Assembly (NCBI GenBank): GCA_023374025.1
Contig: SIJG01000194.1
Coordinates: forward strand, 62,001-126,000
Direction: 5' to 3'
Source of the DNA: Heterodera schachtii
Taxonomy: Eukaryota > Nematoda > Chromadorea > Rhabditida > Heteroderidae
DNA: 64,000 bases
The stretch's first letter is position 1. Each line of letters starts with the position of its first letter. Position numbers and translations under genes: made by a program. The notes below the pieces were generated by a model, which saw only the letters and a list, made by a program, of their open reading frames with translations, was not told where the DNA came from and searched no databases. Positions 22,801 to 33,542 of the stretch are shown in pieces.

Positions 22801-23083
22801 ATCAGCGACGACCCTAAAATCCCCATAAAATGTGTGGTGGCACCAGTCCTACTATTACCGGCATTTGATTTTGTACAAATTTGAATTATGTGCCTAATTA
22901 AGGCCATTGTCTCCGCCACCAGCAGAAGAAGCCGGACAAAGCATCACAAATGGGTCGTCGTATTTCCACAATTTCGAACCCCGGACCCGAATTCGAACAA
23001 AAAAAAATGTTGTTTTTTTTTCAAAAATACACGTTAAAATCAACCAAATTTTCGAGAAAGTTGCGTGTTTTCTATTCAATTAA
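19806..23083 (+). CDS. F-box-like family gene, copy 4 (altered tail)
   Basis: Exons 19806-19816, 19881-20156, 20210-20669, 22145-22425 and 22903-23083, all in phase. The F-box is VWMDIFPCFDHAQLGLKLAL, then LSPRFNALVDKHF. Intron 3 is 1,475 bp (about 60 in intact copies) because it holds nested mobile elements. Exon 5 keeps PLSPPPAEEAGQSITNGSS, but from 22962 the normal end is replaced by a fold-back repeat, and the frame runs about 40 codons into it before TAA at 23081-23083. Predicted length 402 residues against about 360 for intact copies. Whether the long intron is spliced and the new tail made is unknown. Confidence 0.7.
20685..21152. mobile_element. hAT-like element, CAGGGACGGTCCCAGG termini
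   Basis: Perfect 16-bp inverted ends CAGGGACGGTCCCAGG, and an exact 8-bp duplication gcggaggg (20677-20684 and 21153-21160). Contains the hairpin core at 20818-20843 and G/C-run ends. No coding frame. Confidence 0.92.
21396..22068. mobile_element. hAT-like word element, word TCCGTAATTACGG
   Basis: Termini CAGGGCTGGACG / CGTCCAGCCCTG with an exact 8-bp duplication attctgtg (21388-21395 and 22069-22076). Both ends are arrays of TCCGTAATTACGG words (about 21405-21515 and 21960-22060). A decayed hairpin core is at 21691-21715. No coding frame. Confidence 0.93.
22455..22860. repeat. Fold-back repeat in intron 4 of copy 4
   Basis: Inverted ends 'gtaatagtagggctctggt' (22455-22473) and 'ccagtcctactattac' (about 22843-22858). 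Arms include the 'gaccaattccgaattccgga' block and its inverse. Same family as 33543-33950. Confidence 0.8.
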
Positions 23084-23335
23084 TAATTGAAGCATTGTTT
23101 TGCATCAAAATAAATAGTTGTCAAATTAATTCGAAGCTTTTCCCCAGAAAACTGCATCTTTTGAAAAAAATTTCAAGTTTTTTGTTCGAATTCGGGTCAG
23201 GGGTTCTGAATTGGGCAAATCCGAGTTCAGATTCGTGACCAGCGCCCTCGAAAACCCCTGGAAACTGATTTTTAGCAGAAATTAAAAAAAATTTTGAAAA
23301 TAGAAACCCCCATTCTTCAGGATTGCCCAATATTA
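22962..23335. repeat. Fold-back repeat replacing end of copy 4 exon 5
   Basis: Inverted blocks 'ttcgaaccccggacccgaat' and 'attcgggtcaggggttctga', ending 'cccccattcttcaggattgc'. That end is the terminus of the element at 42554-43940. Its left boundary falls in coding sequence at 22962. Confidence 0.7.
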
Positions 23336-23339
23336 GCAC

Positions 23340-23640
23340 CGGCAAAATTAAAAAATGTCGATTTGCTGCTGTTTATCTCTTTTCTCCTCCTCCTTCTTCC
23401 GTCGAGTTTTTCCGTTTCCTCTCTTTCTCTTCCGTCTCTCCTCCTTCCCCAGTGCTATTTCCCTCCTCCTTTTCCTCCTCTTCCCTTGTTTCTCCATTTT
23501 TGCTGTTGTCCATCTTCATCTCCATTCCTTGCTGCTGTACTGGTTGAACTTCTTGTTTTTGCTGCTGTTGTTTTTGATCAAATTCAACTGTAACTTTCTT
23601 TTCCTCTTCCGCTGCTGCTCCTTTTTCTCCTTGAGTCCCG
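23340..23640. repeat. Pyrimidine-rich dispersed repeat
   Basis: A C/T-rich block starting 'caaaattaaaaaatgtcgat' then 'ttgctgctgtttatctcttt'. Related copies: 28970-29200, 30485-30745, 49795-49985 and, inverted, 54375-54560. Open frames are low-complexity (Leu/Ser/Phe or Glu/Lys/Arg) and not convincing proteins. Confidence 0.8.
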
Positions 23641-24180
23641 CTGGCGATTGGAATGCCGGAGAATTAAATCCCAGTGATTGGAATGGTGGTGGGCTGAGTC
23701 CCGTGCCGAAAAATTGATGAGGTTAAGTGCCCAGTGATTGGCATGCCGTAGGGTTGAGTCCCGGCGATTGGGCTGCAGAAGAATTGGTGAGATAAAGTTC
23801 CGATGATTGAAATGCCGAGGGGTTGGTTATTTAAGAAATGACAAGAAACAAAAAGACCAGTAGAATGTTAAAAATGTTGTGCCATAAGAAAATGCGGCTC
23901 TATTATGGTTTGTCCCCCATAAACTTTTCGAAAATTTTTTATGTTTTCAAAAGTCATGAAATCATGTTTCTAAGGGTTTTCGAAGTCGCAGACCACGAAT
24001 CCGGCATCCATTTCGACCAATTCCGAATCCCGGACCATTTTTCGACCAAAAATTTACCCGACTCTTTAAAAACTGTAATTTTTCAAAAAATTTATGGGGG
24101 ACAAACATAATAAAGCCGAAACTGCCAAGAGAAGGGTGAGAAGCCGCGAAGCGACCGAGCCATAAGAGTCGCTTTTATCC
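23636..24180. repeat. Short word array and fold-back block
   Basis: 23636-23830 repeats 'gattgg.atgccg' and 'gggttgagtcccg' words about five times. 23930-24120 is an inverted pair of 'aacttttcgaaaattttt' and 'ccaattccgaatcccggacc' blocks. No gene seen. Confidence 0.6.
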
Positions 24181-24246
24181 TTCATAACTCTACAACACAA
24201 TCGTACTGTCTTGGGGGTTTTAGTGAAAACTGCATGAAATATAGTG

Positions 24247-24440
24247 GAATGAGAGAGAGGGAAAGAATAGAGAGAGGCAAAGAGAGGGAAATAACATTGA
24301 GAGAGTAGAGAGAAAGAGTAGAGAGATGAAATAAAATAGAAGGAAAGAACAGAGAGAGAGAGAGGAAGATAGAGGGAAATAACAGAGAAGAGAGAGTAGA
24401 GAGAAAGAAAGAGAGGGGAAGGGTAAGAGAGAGCAAAGAG
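24247..24440. repeat. Purine-rich AG microsatellite-like tract
   Basis: About 190 bp of GAGAGA and AGAGGGAAA words on the plus strand. The frames across it on the minus strand are simple Leu/Ser repeats. Confidence 0.9.
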
Positions 24441-24586
24441 AGCATGAAAACTGCATATTTATTCAATAATCGAAAAAAACAGAAGACACCAAGTTCATTT
24501 GTATTTTTGTGGCCCTAAAGAGGGCCGTTTGGGATATGAAGATGGGGGGGGGGGGAAGTCGTCGTGCCGAATGCCGCCGCGCCCGC

Positions 24587-25131
24587 TCAGAAGTCCGGTG
24601 GTGGTGGATGGGGACCACGGTACATGTAGCGCACCTGGTTGTGCACCTGGGTGTTCCGCATGGTCCTGAATGAACAAGGATTAAGTGAGGAATCGATGGT
24701 TTATGGAGAACACTTACCGCAGCCTGCTGTCCTCCGGTGCCGCGCTCCGAATCGCTGTCGCTCTGCGCAGGCCAAACAGCGATCCGGAGCCCTCCGTCTC
24801 AGCCACAGGCCGGCGCAGCAACACCAGCTCCGCAGCGGTCCAGCGCGTGCGGCACACCTTCGCCAGCCGCGCCTTAGTTTGGCCATAGTCCGCGCCAATT
24901 AACCCCTAATGCCGGCTAAGTAGAGAATCGATGTTCCGCACGGAAACCTTAAGAAATCCTCCTCCGCCTCGCCCCATCTCTGCAAAGCGCTCCGCCAGTT
25001 TTGGGCACAAATCGCTGCAAAATTAGACTTTGTCCACACTTTTTGGGCATTTGGATTGCTGTGGAGAGGTCGTGCCTGAATCGGAATCGGACATGCAGAC
25101 ACTAAGCTTAATTTTACTAGCATTGCCATCA
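24587..25131 (-). CDS. Hypothetical protein, GC-rich exons
   Basis: Clearly less AT-rich than its surroundings. On the minus strand the last exon (24587-24665) gives TMRNTQVHNQVRYMYRGPHP, then PPPDF and stop, with acceptor ttcag|gacc. The middle exon (24718 to about 24904) reads ADYGQTKARLAKVCRTRWTA and ends at a good donor gcg|gtaagt; the join is in phase. A candidate first exon starts at 25131 (MMAMLVKLSLVSACPIPIQA) and runs to about 24950, basic and hydrophobic like a mitochondrial targeting peptide. The junction between first and middle exon could not be made in frame with consensus sites, so a frameshift, sequencing error or unseen exon is possible. Family not recognised. Confidence 0.5.
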
Positions 25132-25139
25132 TTTTGCGC

Positions 25140-26460
25140 CGCCATTGCTTGAAAATATTGTATAAATTCTTTAATATCTAAATAGAAATAGCAAATGTAA
25201 ATGGGTTCTTAAGAAATCTGTTGAATCTAAAGGGAGGAGAAGCGAAGAGGGAGGGGTGGAGCGACATCGTTGCAATGAGGAGAAGGAATTTGCCTGCGGT
25301 GCTGATGAAGTGGAAATTTGTTTACTATATATCCTATTCCTGCCTTAGCCACGAAAATGATATTTGTTTTGATATCCGATGACAACTGCTCATAGATAAA
25401 ACAAAATATTTTTGATATTTAAAATTTTTCGAGGGTTGGGGCGTGACTGGAGAATTGGACAGAAAGTGGACATTCCGACAGTGAGGACAATGCCACAGAG
25501 GTGGACGATCGGACAGTGGATAATCAGACAGTAAAACAAACAAAAAGAAAATGCCATCGTCGAAGAGGACTGCTTGTGTCATATCACTAAAAGATTATCT
25601 CGTTGCAATTATTTTGTGTTGGCATTTTGTAAGCGATAGTTGCTTTTTTCATACCATTCACTGCACACGAGAGCCGCCCTGTAAGAAAGCGTTGGTTACC
25701 AGCCATGGACGGTAAAAAAAGAAAAAAAAGCGGCAAGAAATCGTTGGCGTAAAAAACAAAACGTCAATGTAGCATTTGCAAATTTTGTTTTTTCATATGT
25801 TAGAGACGTGAAAATAGTATGCCAGACGGAGAGGAAAAATGCGTTTTATTTGACACATTTTTTATCGAATAAAATGTAAAAATAACTGTTTTGATGAATT
25901 TTTGCAAATGTTCTTATTTTTGGCCATAAATTCGTATTTTTTGGCATTGATGTTCTTATTTTGAAAATTTTCAGATCACATCCCTGATCTAGAAGCTTCA
26001 AATCAAGTTAAAAACTCGTTTTTCGTGCGTATTAGGCCATAGCAAGTTAACAAAAAAAAAGGCATATGCCTCAAAATCCGGGAACTCGTGATCAGCGACC
26101 CCGAATATCATTAGAAACATATTTTCATGACTTTTGAAAACATATTAAAAAATTTTCAAAAAATTTATGGGGGGGGAGGAAACCATAATAGAACCGAAAA
26201 TTTTACTTTATTTTTCAAAAGGTATGACCGAAAATCGTAAAAAAATTCTCGTACATAATTTTTTTCAATCTTCATCAAATTTTTGAAAATTTGCCTGTAG
26301 ATAGAGAATCTTAAGGGCTAACAAAAAGTATGACAAATTTTTGTCGAAAAACAGTACGAGTTGGAGCAATACTTTGGTCAGTTTTAAAATTTAAAAAAAA
26401 AATGCCCGTCTAACTTTTAACAAATGAAAGTTGGGTAAAAAATTAACCGTCGAATCAAAA
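25140..26460. other. Intergenic DNA with repeat fragments
   Basis: 25440-25620 has 'gacagtggataatcagacag' words shared with 41900-42000. 25900-25990 has 'tgttcttatttt' words ending 'cacatccctg', a likely hAT-type right end. 26040-26080 ('aaaaggcatatgcctcaaaa') matches the right end of 43005-43611. A 'gtatgacc' fold-back block follows. No gene seen. Confidence 0.55.
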
Positions 26461-27190
26461 CAGGGGTGGAGCGCGCACAGAAAAATCCCGCGGCTGGCCG
26501 CGCACCGCGCAAAAAAAGCCGCGAATCGCGCATCGCGGCCGCGCATTTTTTCCTATTTTTTAAACCATTTTTTACACTTTTTTAAATTTTTTTCTTATAT
26601 AAAAATTAATTAAAATTCCGATCTTGGATTTTCTGAGTCCTAAAATTCTGGATTTTTTTAAATTAAAAATATCTTAAATTTAATCGCTTTTTTGTGGCGC
26701 TGTTTTTCAAAAAAAATTTGTGAACATTGTGGCGGGTGGCGACGGGGTAGATAAGCGCCCCCAGAAAAATTTTGAAATTTTGAGTGAGATTTGTTAACAG
26801 AATTTGTCAAAAAATGACCAATATTTGGTTAATTTGTTATTTTTTAGCCTGTTTAAAAATTAAATAAAAATAAACTTGGAATATTTTATTTATTAATTAA
26901 ATTTCAATTGAAATAATGTAAAGAAAATATGAAAAAAGTTTAAGTACCATTGGGGAATTGAACCAAAAGACAAACACTGAATGAAGGTCACAAGGTTTAG
27001 CCACTAAACCACATTTGCATATTAGTAAATGCTGTAAATGAAATAAATAATAATTTTTTTTTAAATTTCTCATTCCTCACTAATTCCCTTCTGTTTTCTC
27101 ACCAAACCCCCATTCTTACCAGTGCTTATAAAAATGCGTGGCACGCCGCGCAAAAAAAAAAAAATGCCGCAAATCGCGGTTGTAAAACTT
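26461..27190. mobile_element. hAT-like word element, word GCGCGCCGCG, right end lost
   Basis: Starts CAGGGGTGGAGCGCG. The left array (26461-26545) is GCCGCGCACCGCGC words, and the right array (27130-27180) is 'gcacgccgcgca' and 'gccgcaaatcgcgg'. A decayed hairpin core lies near 26745-26765 and a tRNA-like promoter at 26954-27011. The expected inverse terminus is absent. It lies immediately upstream of the F-box-like copy 5 promoter. Confidence 0.7.
26954..27011 (-). promoter_or_regulatory. tRNA-like A box and B box inside word element
   Basis: Minus strand: A box TGGTTTAGTGG (27001-27011) and B box GGTTCAATTCC (26954-26964), both close to consensus and spaced as in tRNA genes. A full cloverleaf is not apparent. 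Confidence 0.6.
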
Positions 27191-27354
27191 AATCAATTCC
27201 CTTTTCATGCCTATAAAAATATTTGTTTTTCGATTTGCCGCGCATTTGAAAAATAATAAAAATTTCTAACGCAATAATTCTGCAATTATTCTTCACTTTG
27301 TGACGACATCATTCTGAACTCATTTGTCAGCAAATTGTGCTAATTGCCACAAAA

Positions 27355-28625
27355 ATGAACCGACGGTAAGTAATTTGAAAAAGCTAAACAAATTCGTCAT
27401 TATTTAACTAAACTCTTTCCCATAATTCAGTTGGATTTGTAATGACGTTTGGATGGACATTTTTCCCTGTTTTGACCGTCCTAAACTCGGCCTCAAATTG
27501 GCATTGCTTTCGCCACGTTTCAATTCGTTGGTGGACAAACATTTCAATGGCAAAAGCGAATTGACAATTTGGAGACCAATCGAAATTCGTCGCAAGGACA
27601 ACGGACGAAAACCGAAACTATTTATACAGATGGATGACAAAATTGTGCAATTTCCGTTGCCCGGCCGTCCGCTGCCCAACAATATCCGTTTTAAGCACCT
27701 TTGTATTGAGTAATTAAAATCAGAGCTTTATGGCAATAAAAGCATTCATTCAATTTGTTAGGTACATTGATCACTCCGTCATCGCTTTTCTTCGTTCAAA
27801 TCACCAAATTTTCAACAAAAGAAACACCATACAGATGATGTGGCTTCCTTCTTTGCACACCACGGATGACCATCAGCCAATTTGGGATGTTTTTGTTCGT
27901 GAAATTTGGCCCATTTTTGCGCCAAACATTTACCAATTGGGCTTTTCCCATGGCGATAATTTGGATCATTTGCTTCGTCGCATTTCGCCAACAATTCTCA
28001 CCGGTCTCAATCAGTTGATTTCAATCAAATCATTTGGTCGGTTGCCCGCTGCGTTTGGTGATGATTTTGATGGGCCAAATTCAACAATTTCTGCTGGCCA
28101 AGCATTGTCCAAATGGTTACACTCTCCGAGAAAAGATGGCCAACCCAAGCGATTGCATTGCGAAGATTACAACGCACAACCGAACACTGATTGGATCAAC
28201 AATTTCAAGCAGGTGTGGCCATACGTTCGACAAATCACTGATTTTTGATTATTTCTATTCAAATTGTTTTTAGCATTTTCTCCGTACCAATGCCATTTCT
28301 TCCATCAGTTACCAAATTCATTTTTCTGTTCGTGTGCCATCAATGGAAATTGTGCCATTTGAATTGGTGAATGAATTGACAAAGGAAAAGCTGACATTGG
28401 CCAAAGCAAATGACTTGGACAACAATTGGATAATGAAACGATGCAAAATTGGAGAGACAGAGGAGATTCAGCAGCAGCAGCGGAAGATAGATGAAAAGTG
28501 GATCAACAATTGTAACAATGTGTTCTTTTGGCTTTTTGGTGCCAATGATTGCATTGGGTGAGCAATTAAAAAAATACATTTAATTTGGTTTAAATAATTC
28601 AAATTTCGCTTAATTAAGGCTATAA
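27355..28625 (+). CDS. F-box-like family gene, copy 5 (short tail)
   Basis: Exons 27355-27365, 27431-27709, 27762-28212, 28274-28557 and 28619-28625, in phase, giving 343 residues. F-box: VWMDIFPCFDRPKLGLKLAL, then LSPRFNSLVDKHF. The middle exon keeps PIWDVFVREIWPIFAPN and KWLHSPRKDGQPKRLHCED. The final exon acceptor (taattaag|g) is kept, but a deletion removed the proline/acidic tail, so the protein ends CIGL. A TATA box (27212-27220) and the conserved upstream block are present. Likely functional apart from the short tail. Confidence 0.8.
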
Positions 28626-29811
28626 GAACAAAATCAATGATCAGCCGCAGAAGAAGAAATGAATTAATTAAGAAAATGACCGATCGACCATAATTTATCA
28701 GTGATCAAATGCAATTTTATGAAGAAAAACCTCTCATTTTCGGTAAATAAATCGGATATATATATAAAAAAGGCAAAAATTTTGAGATTTGCACAAAATA
28801 CTCAACAACAAAAAGAATTTGATTCCACTGGGGGCTCAGGAAAAAATAGAGCAAAAACCTAAAAATAGTAGCCCTATTTATAACCCAATTGTTTGACATT
28901 TTGCCGAGATTCCCTGACAAATGAGAAATTCAATGATTTTTTTTAAGTCGCGAATGGGATTTGGGGAAGTTCCTCTCTCTTCTGCCTCCTTCTTCCGTCG
29001 AATTTTTCCTTTTCCTCTCTTTCTCTTCCGTCTCTCCTCCTTTCCCAATGCTATTTTCCTCCATTTTTTCCTCCTCTTCCCTTGTTTCTCCATTTTTGTT
29101 GCTGTACTGCTTGAACTTGTTGTTTTTGATGGTGTTCAACTGCAATTTTCTTTTCCTCTTCTTTCGCTGCTACTTCCTTTTTTTCCTCTCTTTTCCCCCA
29201 TTTTAAATGTGTATAATACGCGAGTGGTTCGGCAAAAATCTTACAAAAAAGGACACCTGGGAGCTCTGGAAACCCCAGAAAACTTGTTTTTATGGCATTA
29301 TAATTTTAGTAATTTTTTTTTTTCGAAAAATTGGGGGAACAAAGCACAGTATTACCGATTTTATTTCCAAAATTCCAATTTTTCCCGTCGGCGCTGACAA
29401 AATTTTTAATTATCCTTAAAAAATTGACTCTAAATAACAAAATAGGTCATTTTTAGACAAAAATTCTTGGCAAGTTGCACCCAAATTTTCAACATTTTTC
29501 CGGCGGCGCCTATCGGCACCGCCGGACCCCACCCCACCCCCCACCCCATGTCTCCAAAAATTTTTTAGAAAGCGTGCCGAAAGAGGTTGAAAAGCAAAAA
29601 AAAATGCTAGGGTTTATGGGCTCTCATAAATTTTTTTTTGCAACTTTAGTGAACCATAACTTTTTCAAGAAGCATCCAAATTAAACATAACATTTCACTT
29701 ACTACCCACCCAATAATCAATTTTTAGGAAGATTTGACCATATTGGCAAAATTTCGAAAATCTATGATTTTCAAAATCAATGATAGAAACAATGATAACA
29801 AAGAAAAAAGT
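28626..29811. other. F-box 3' flank, pyrimidine-rich repeat and hairpin core
   Basis: Conserved F-box 3' flank to about 28800, pyrimidine-rich repeat 28970-29200, then AT-rich DNA with a perfect hairpin-core copy at 29500-29525 beside 'aaattttttagaaagcg'. This may be a terminus-less remnant of a word element. No gene seen. Confidence 0.55.
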
Positions 29812-30420
29812 TATAGCTTTTTGAACAGTTCTGAGACGGAGTTGGCCAGACGGAGTTGACCCCTACCGTTTGATTTTGTACATATCCAAATTTGAATTTT
29901 GCGCTTATTAAGGCCATTGTCTCCGCCACCGGCAGAAGAAGAAGAATTGGGACAAAGCATCACAAAAGGGCCGTCTTCTGCTGACAAATGAGTGACGGAC
30001 AAACGAACAAAATCAGTGATCAGCCGAAGAAGAAGAAAAAGAATTAATTAAGAATGACCGACCGATTATAATTCAAATCAGTGATTAAATGTATTTAATA
30101 AAGAATAACCTCAATTTCGATTAATAAATCGGACGTATAAAAATGGCAAAAAATGCGAAAACACAAAAGTTTGAGACTTGGATAATAAATCAACAAAAAA
30201 TTAATTTTTCATATATGGATTTTCGGGATCGCTGATCACTAAGGCTGAGACAAATCCCTGAGAAATTCAATGATTCTTTTTAAAAGTCGTGAATGGAATT
30301 TGGGGAACACAGGCTGTGTGCTCCGCTACAAATTTTACTGATCGTTAAATAACCCACGTATAACAAAAAAATGTTTGTCTATGTGTATCGAATAAATATG
30401 AATTTTCCTTTCAAAAAGGT
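29812..30420 (+). pseudogene. F-box-like last-exon remnant in inverted duplicate
   Basis: An inverted copy of 7065-7680. It holds exon 5 of the family (about 29912-29993; PLSPPPAEEEELGQSITKGP, then SSADK) with its acceptor and 3' flank, but no upstream exons. It cannot be expressed as an F-box protein. Confidence 0.85.
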
Positions 30421-31158
30421 GACAATTATTTTTCGGGATTTTGACGGGGGATTTATGACATCCATTAGCAATATTCGCAATTAGCACCGACAAAATTAAA
30501 AAGTGTCGATTTGTTGCTGTTCCTCTCTCTTTTCAGCTTTATACTCTCCTCCTCCTTCCGTTGAATTTTTCCTTTTCCTCTCTTTCTCTTCCGTCTCTCC
30601 TCCTTCCCAAATGCTATTTCCCTTCTTTTCCTCTCCTCTTCCCTTGTTTCTCCATTTTTCTGTTGTCCATCTTCGTCTCCTTTCCCATCAAAATTTGCTG
30701 TTTTTGTTGTACTGCTTGAACTTCTTGTTTATGCTGCTGTTTTAATGATATTCGTAATTGAGTTCGAAAATTGGCATATGCACTGATAACGGAAAGCAAT
30801 TTATACAAATTCGAATATAAATGTGATTTTTAAAAAATATTGTATTTTGGCTTTTTGTTTGGAATCGGTCCGTGATTCGACTGCTTAAAATGAATATCAA
30901 ATTGATGAAACGATCTGTGACCCAAACAGCTCAGAATCCTTTTTTATTGTCTGAAAATTTTTGAGGGACTCTAAACTATAAATCTGCCCTAAGGCCCCCA
31001 AACCTTTGCTTTTCATCTTTCGACTCCTAATACTTTTTATCAGCGTTTAACATTTATTCCGTTTTATATACAAATGTACATACATATAAAGAATCATTAA
31101 AACAACACAATGGACATGGACAAATTATATAGTATAATATACAGCGATCGTTCGTTTT
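30421..31158. other. Intergenic DNA with pyrimidine-rich repeat
   Basis: Pyrimidine-rich repeat at 30485-30745, then AT-rich sequence to the 14-3-3-like gene. Nothing else recognised. Confidence 0.5.
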
Positions 31159-31859
31159 TCACTCCGTCTTAGAGGTGTTGCCACTCCAGTACGAAATGGC
31201 GAGGTCCAACGCTTCTTGGTACGCTTGCTTTGCCTTCTGCGCAACATCTGAAAATTGACCAATTGCTGATCCACCGTTTGACAATGCTTCCGTCCGTCTG
31301 TTCTTTGGTTCGAGTGCAGAATACGCGTCCCATGGACTTTTACGCATCCCATTGAATTTCACGCGTTCCATGAATTCATCAATAAACCATCGGACATATA
31401 AAAATTCATGGGACGCGTAAAAATCCATGGTACGCGTATTCTGCACTAGAACTTGTCCTTTTACCGTTTTTCACCGCCCGTGTCTCGGCCATATAGCGGA
31501 AGTGGTCAGCCTTCAGTTTCAAGTAGAACACTTTCACTTCATCATCAGCAGCCTCTTTGATCAGAACCCGGTCCAACAAATCCTGAAAAGTAACGCAAAT
31601 TAGTGCCGAATTTCGTGGCACAAAAGTGCGTCCACCCACCACTGACTGACCAATATTTCACGGCTCTTCTCTTCCACCTCGCGCTCCAGCTTGTTCAGCA
31701 ACTGCTTGACCATCTCCAGCTGTCTCTTCGTGCCCTTGCCTCGTGCCACACGGACGCAATGCCACGCCAAGCGAAGCGTTGCCCACTGACTGACTTTCTG
31801 TACGCGGCGGCCAACAATTTGCGTTCATTTTCGTTCAGTTTGGCATCCAATTCAATCAC
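31159..31859 (-). pseudogene. 14-3-3-like gene, truncated and frameshifted
   Basis: Minus strand. Exon 31651-31859 starts VIELDAKLNENERKLLAAAY, matching 14-3-3 helix 3, but its second half (KRQLEMVKQLLNKLEREVEE) is in another frame. Exon 31465-31582 (DLLDRVLIKEAADDEVKVFY, then LKLKADHFRYMAE) carries the 14-3-3 signature normally read FYLKMKGDYYRYLAE. Exon 31159-31247 (DVAQKAKQAYQEALDLA) matches the next helix and then ends SYWSGNTSKTE, so the last three helices and second signature are absent. The last two exons join in phase. 14-3-3 proteins bind phosphoserine peptides as dimers. The N-terminal dimer helices and C-terminal helices are missing, so it is most likely non-functional. A word element (31950) lies where the first exon would be. 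Confidence 0.75.
31308..31452. mobile_element. 145-bp palindromic element in 14-3-3-like intron
   Basis: Inverted ends GTTCGAGTGCAGAATACGCG and its near-inverse (31433-31452). The inside repeats 'acgcgtcccatgga' and 'ttttacgcg' words. It lies in the intron between the last two exons. No target duplication was identified. Confidence 0.75.
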
Positions 31860-31949
31860 CTTAATTAAGCATGCAAAGTTTAATTAATGATCCACTCTTC
31901 TGAATTGGTCTTTCCCTGTCAGTCATTAGACGAGTCGTTTATTTATTTA

Positions 31950-32827
31950 TAGGGTTGGGCCCCCGACGTCGGGGTTGGAAAATTCGGGGTTCGGGGTTGT
32001 CGGGGTTGCAAAATCGTTCGGGGTTCGGGGTCGGGGTTCGGGGTTTTTCTATTTTTGCCTTAATCCATATAGTCAAATTTTTTTTTATATTTAGCTTAAA
32101 AATTTTTATTATTCATAATAATAATTTTTTTTTAACATAAATATTTTTGTATAGAATTAATTAAAAAAGATAAGGCATTTTTAAAATGAACAATTTTTAG
32201 TGAAAATCTGTAAAAATAGTTAAAATTTCAAATTTTTCCTCCGGCGTCGGGCCCCAAAACTTATTTTTTCTAAAATAAATTTGGCTCAAAGTCAAAAAAT
32301 TGGTTATTTTGGTGAAAAAATTTTATTTTTTATATTTTGTAAAAAATATTTTGAAAAATATTAACTTTTCATGATTTAGTCAAAGAAAATTAAATTTTTT
32401 AATTTCAACGAAAGGAAGATTAGATATAATTTGTCAATAAATTATGCCAATGATGACCAATTTTTATGGGATCTTTGTTTAAAAAACCATAATAATTACA
32501 AAAAAATAAAATTAAAATGAAAACGTCAACCGGTATCGAACTATGACAGAAAGTAATTTACGTGTGGTGCACTTACCCACTACACTACATTTCAAATAAA
32601 TAAGTATCAGCAAATTTACTTTATTTAATAAAATTTGGTTGGTTAAAAAAATTCAAATTTCTTATAACTTTTTTGCCTTTTCCCCCAAAAAAAATTCCAT
32701 TCTTAGGGGTGTATATTTAACCCCGACCCCGATCGGGGTTAAGGGTCGGGGTTCGGGGTTGTCGGGGTTTTCCCCGAAAATGGCCAAAAATGTCGGGGTC
32801 GGGGGCGGGGTCGGGGGCCCAACCCTA
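31950..32827. mobile_element. hAT-like word element, word CGGGGTTCGGGG
   Basis: Termini TAGGGTTGGGCCCCCGAC / inverse. Arrays of GGGGTTCGGGGTCGGGG words at both ends (31950-32045 and 32715-32827). tRNA-like promoter at 32533-32588; a degenerate core 'cctccggcgtcgggcc' near 32240. The flank gtttattt occurs at 31937-31944 and 32828-32835, but five bases separate the left copy from the terminus, so the duplication is only suggestive. Confidence 0.85.
32533..32588 (-). promoter_or_regulatory. tRNA-like A box and B box inside word element
   Basis: Minus strand: A box TAGTGTAGTGG (32578-32588) and B box AGTTCGATACC (32533-32543), near consensus. It has the same orientation relative to the other arm as in the elements at 5668 and 26461. 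Confidence 0.6.
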
Positions 32828-33213
32828 GTTTATTTTCGTACGTGATACGTGAAGAGAGCCAACCGAAAATAAACCAAAAATCTATGATTGTCTATTTGGG
32901 ATTTAAATTAAGTTTTTCAAAATGGGCAAATTTTTTGGAAATTTTCTTGTCATGTCATTAAAATTTTCCATTTTTCTCGGTGTCGACTTTCGGCACGGCC
33001 GGATCCCATTGGACCATTATTTTTTGAAAATTTGACCCCAAAACTGCAAAACTTTGTCGTTTGTTTATTCACCGAGTATCAGAAGGAATAATTACCATAC
33101 AATAACATTGGCCAACAATAAATACAATAATTTCGCAATGAGTGCACACAATCACAAACAAATCACAACAGAATAGAATTGGATATCAAATTGAGTTCAC
33201 TCCATCGCGTCAG

Positions 33214-33411
33214 TCATTCTTTGCCATTGTCTCTTCCGTATAATGCGGCAAACGGTGTTCCCTCGACTATGCTTGGCTCGATTGCGGCGACAATGAAGAA
33301 AATGGCGACCAAAATGATGACGGCCGCAGCAAAAACGGACGCAGCGATTATTGCTCGATGAGTTCTGGTCGTTTGTCTGATGCTGCTAATAAAGCCGTAA
33401 GCGTCCGACAT
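33214..33411 (-). CDS. Small single-pass membrane protein, 65 aa
   Basis: An uninterrupted minus-strand frame, less AT-rich than its surroundings. After a short polar N-terminus (MSDAYGFISSIRQTTRTHRA) it has a hydrophobic segment of about 25 residues (IIAASVFAAAVIILVAIFFI) and a short polar tail ending RDNGKE. It could be a single-exon gene or the 5' exon of a larger one. Family not recognised. Confidence 0.5.
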   Translation of the reverse strand: MSDAYGFISSIRQTTRTHRAIIAASVFAAAVIILVAIFFIVAAIEPSIVEGTPFAALYGRDNGKE

Positions 33412-33542
33412 TGTGGATTATTTGTTGAAAAAATATCGCTAAAATGGCTTGTATTTATTATATATATATAATGGGGGTGCTTACGGATTGGTATCCATTT
33501 GGACAAAATTGGGTAATAGTAAAGTTTATCCCCCCCCCCCTT

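Noticed and set aside
23355..23717. 120-codon hydrophobic frame, and similar frames at 28921, 30503 and 49821
   Set aside because: They fall in a dispersed pyrimidine-rich repeat present in both orientations. The composition is simple and no start or splice context is conserved.
24182..24466. Leu/Ser-rich minus-strand frames
   Set aside because: Translation of an AG microsatellite-like tract.
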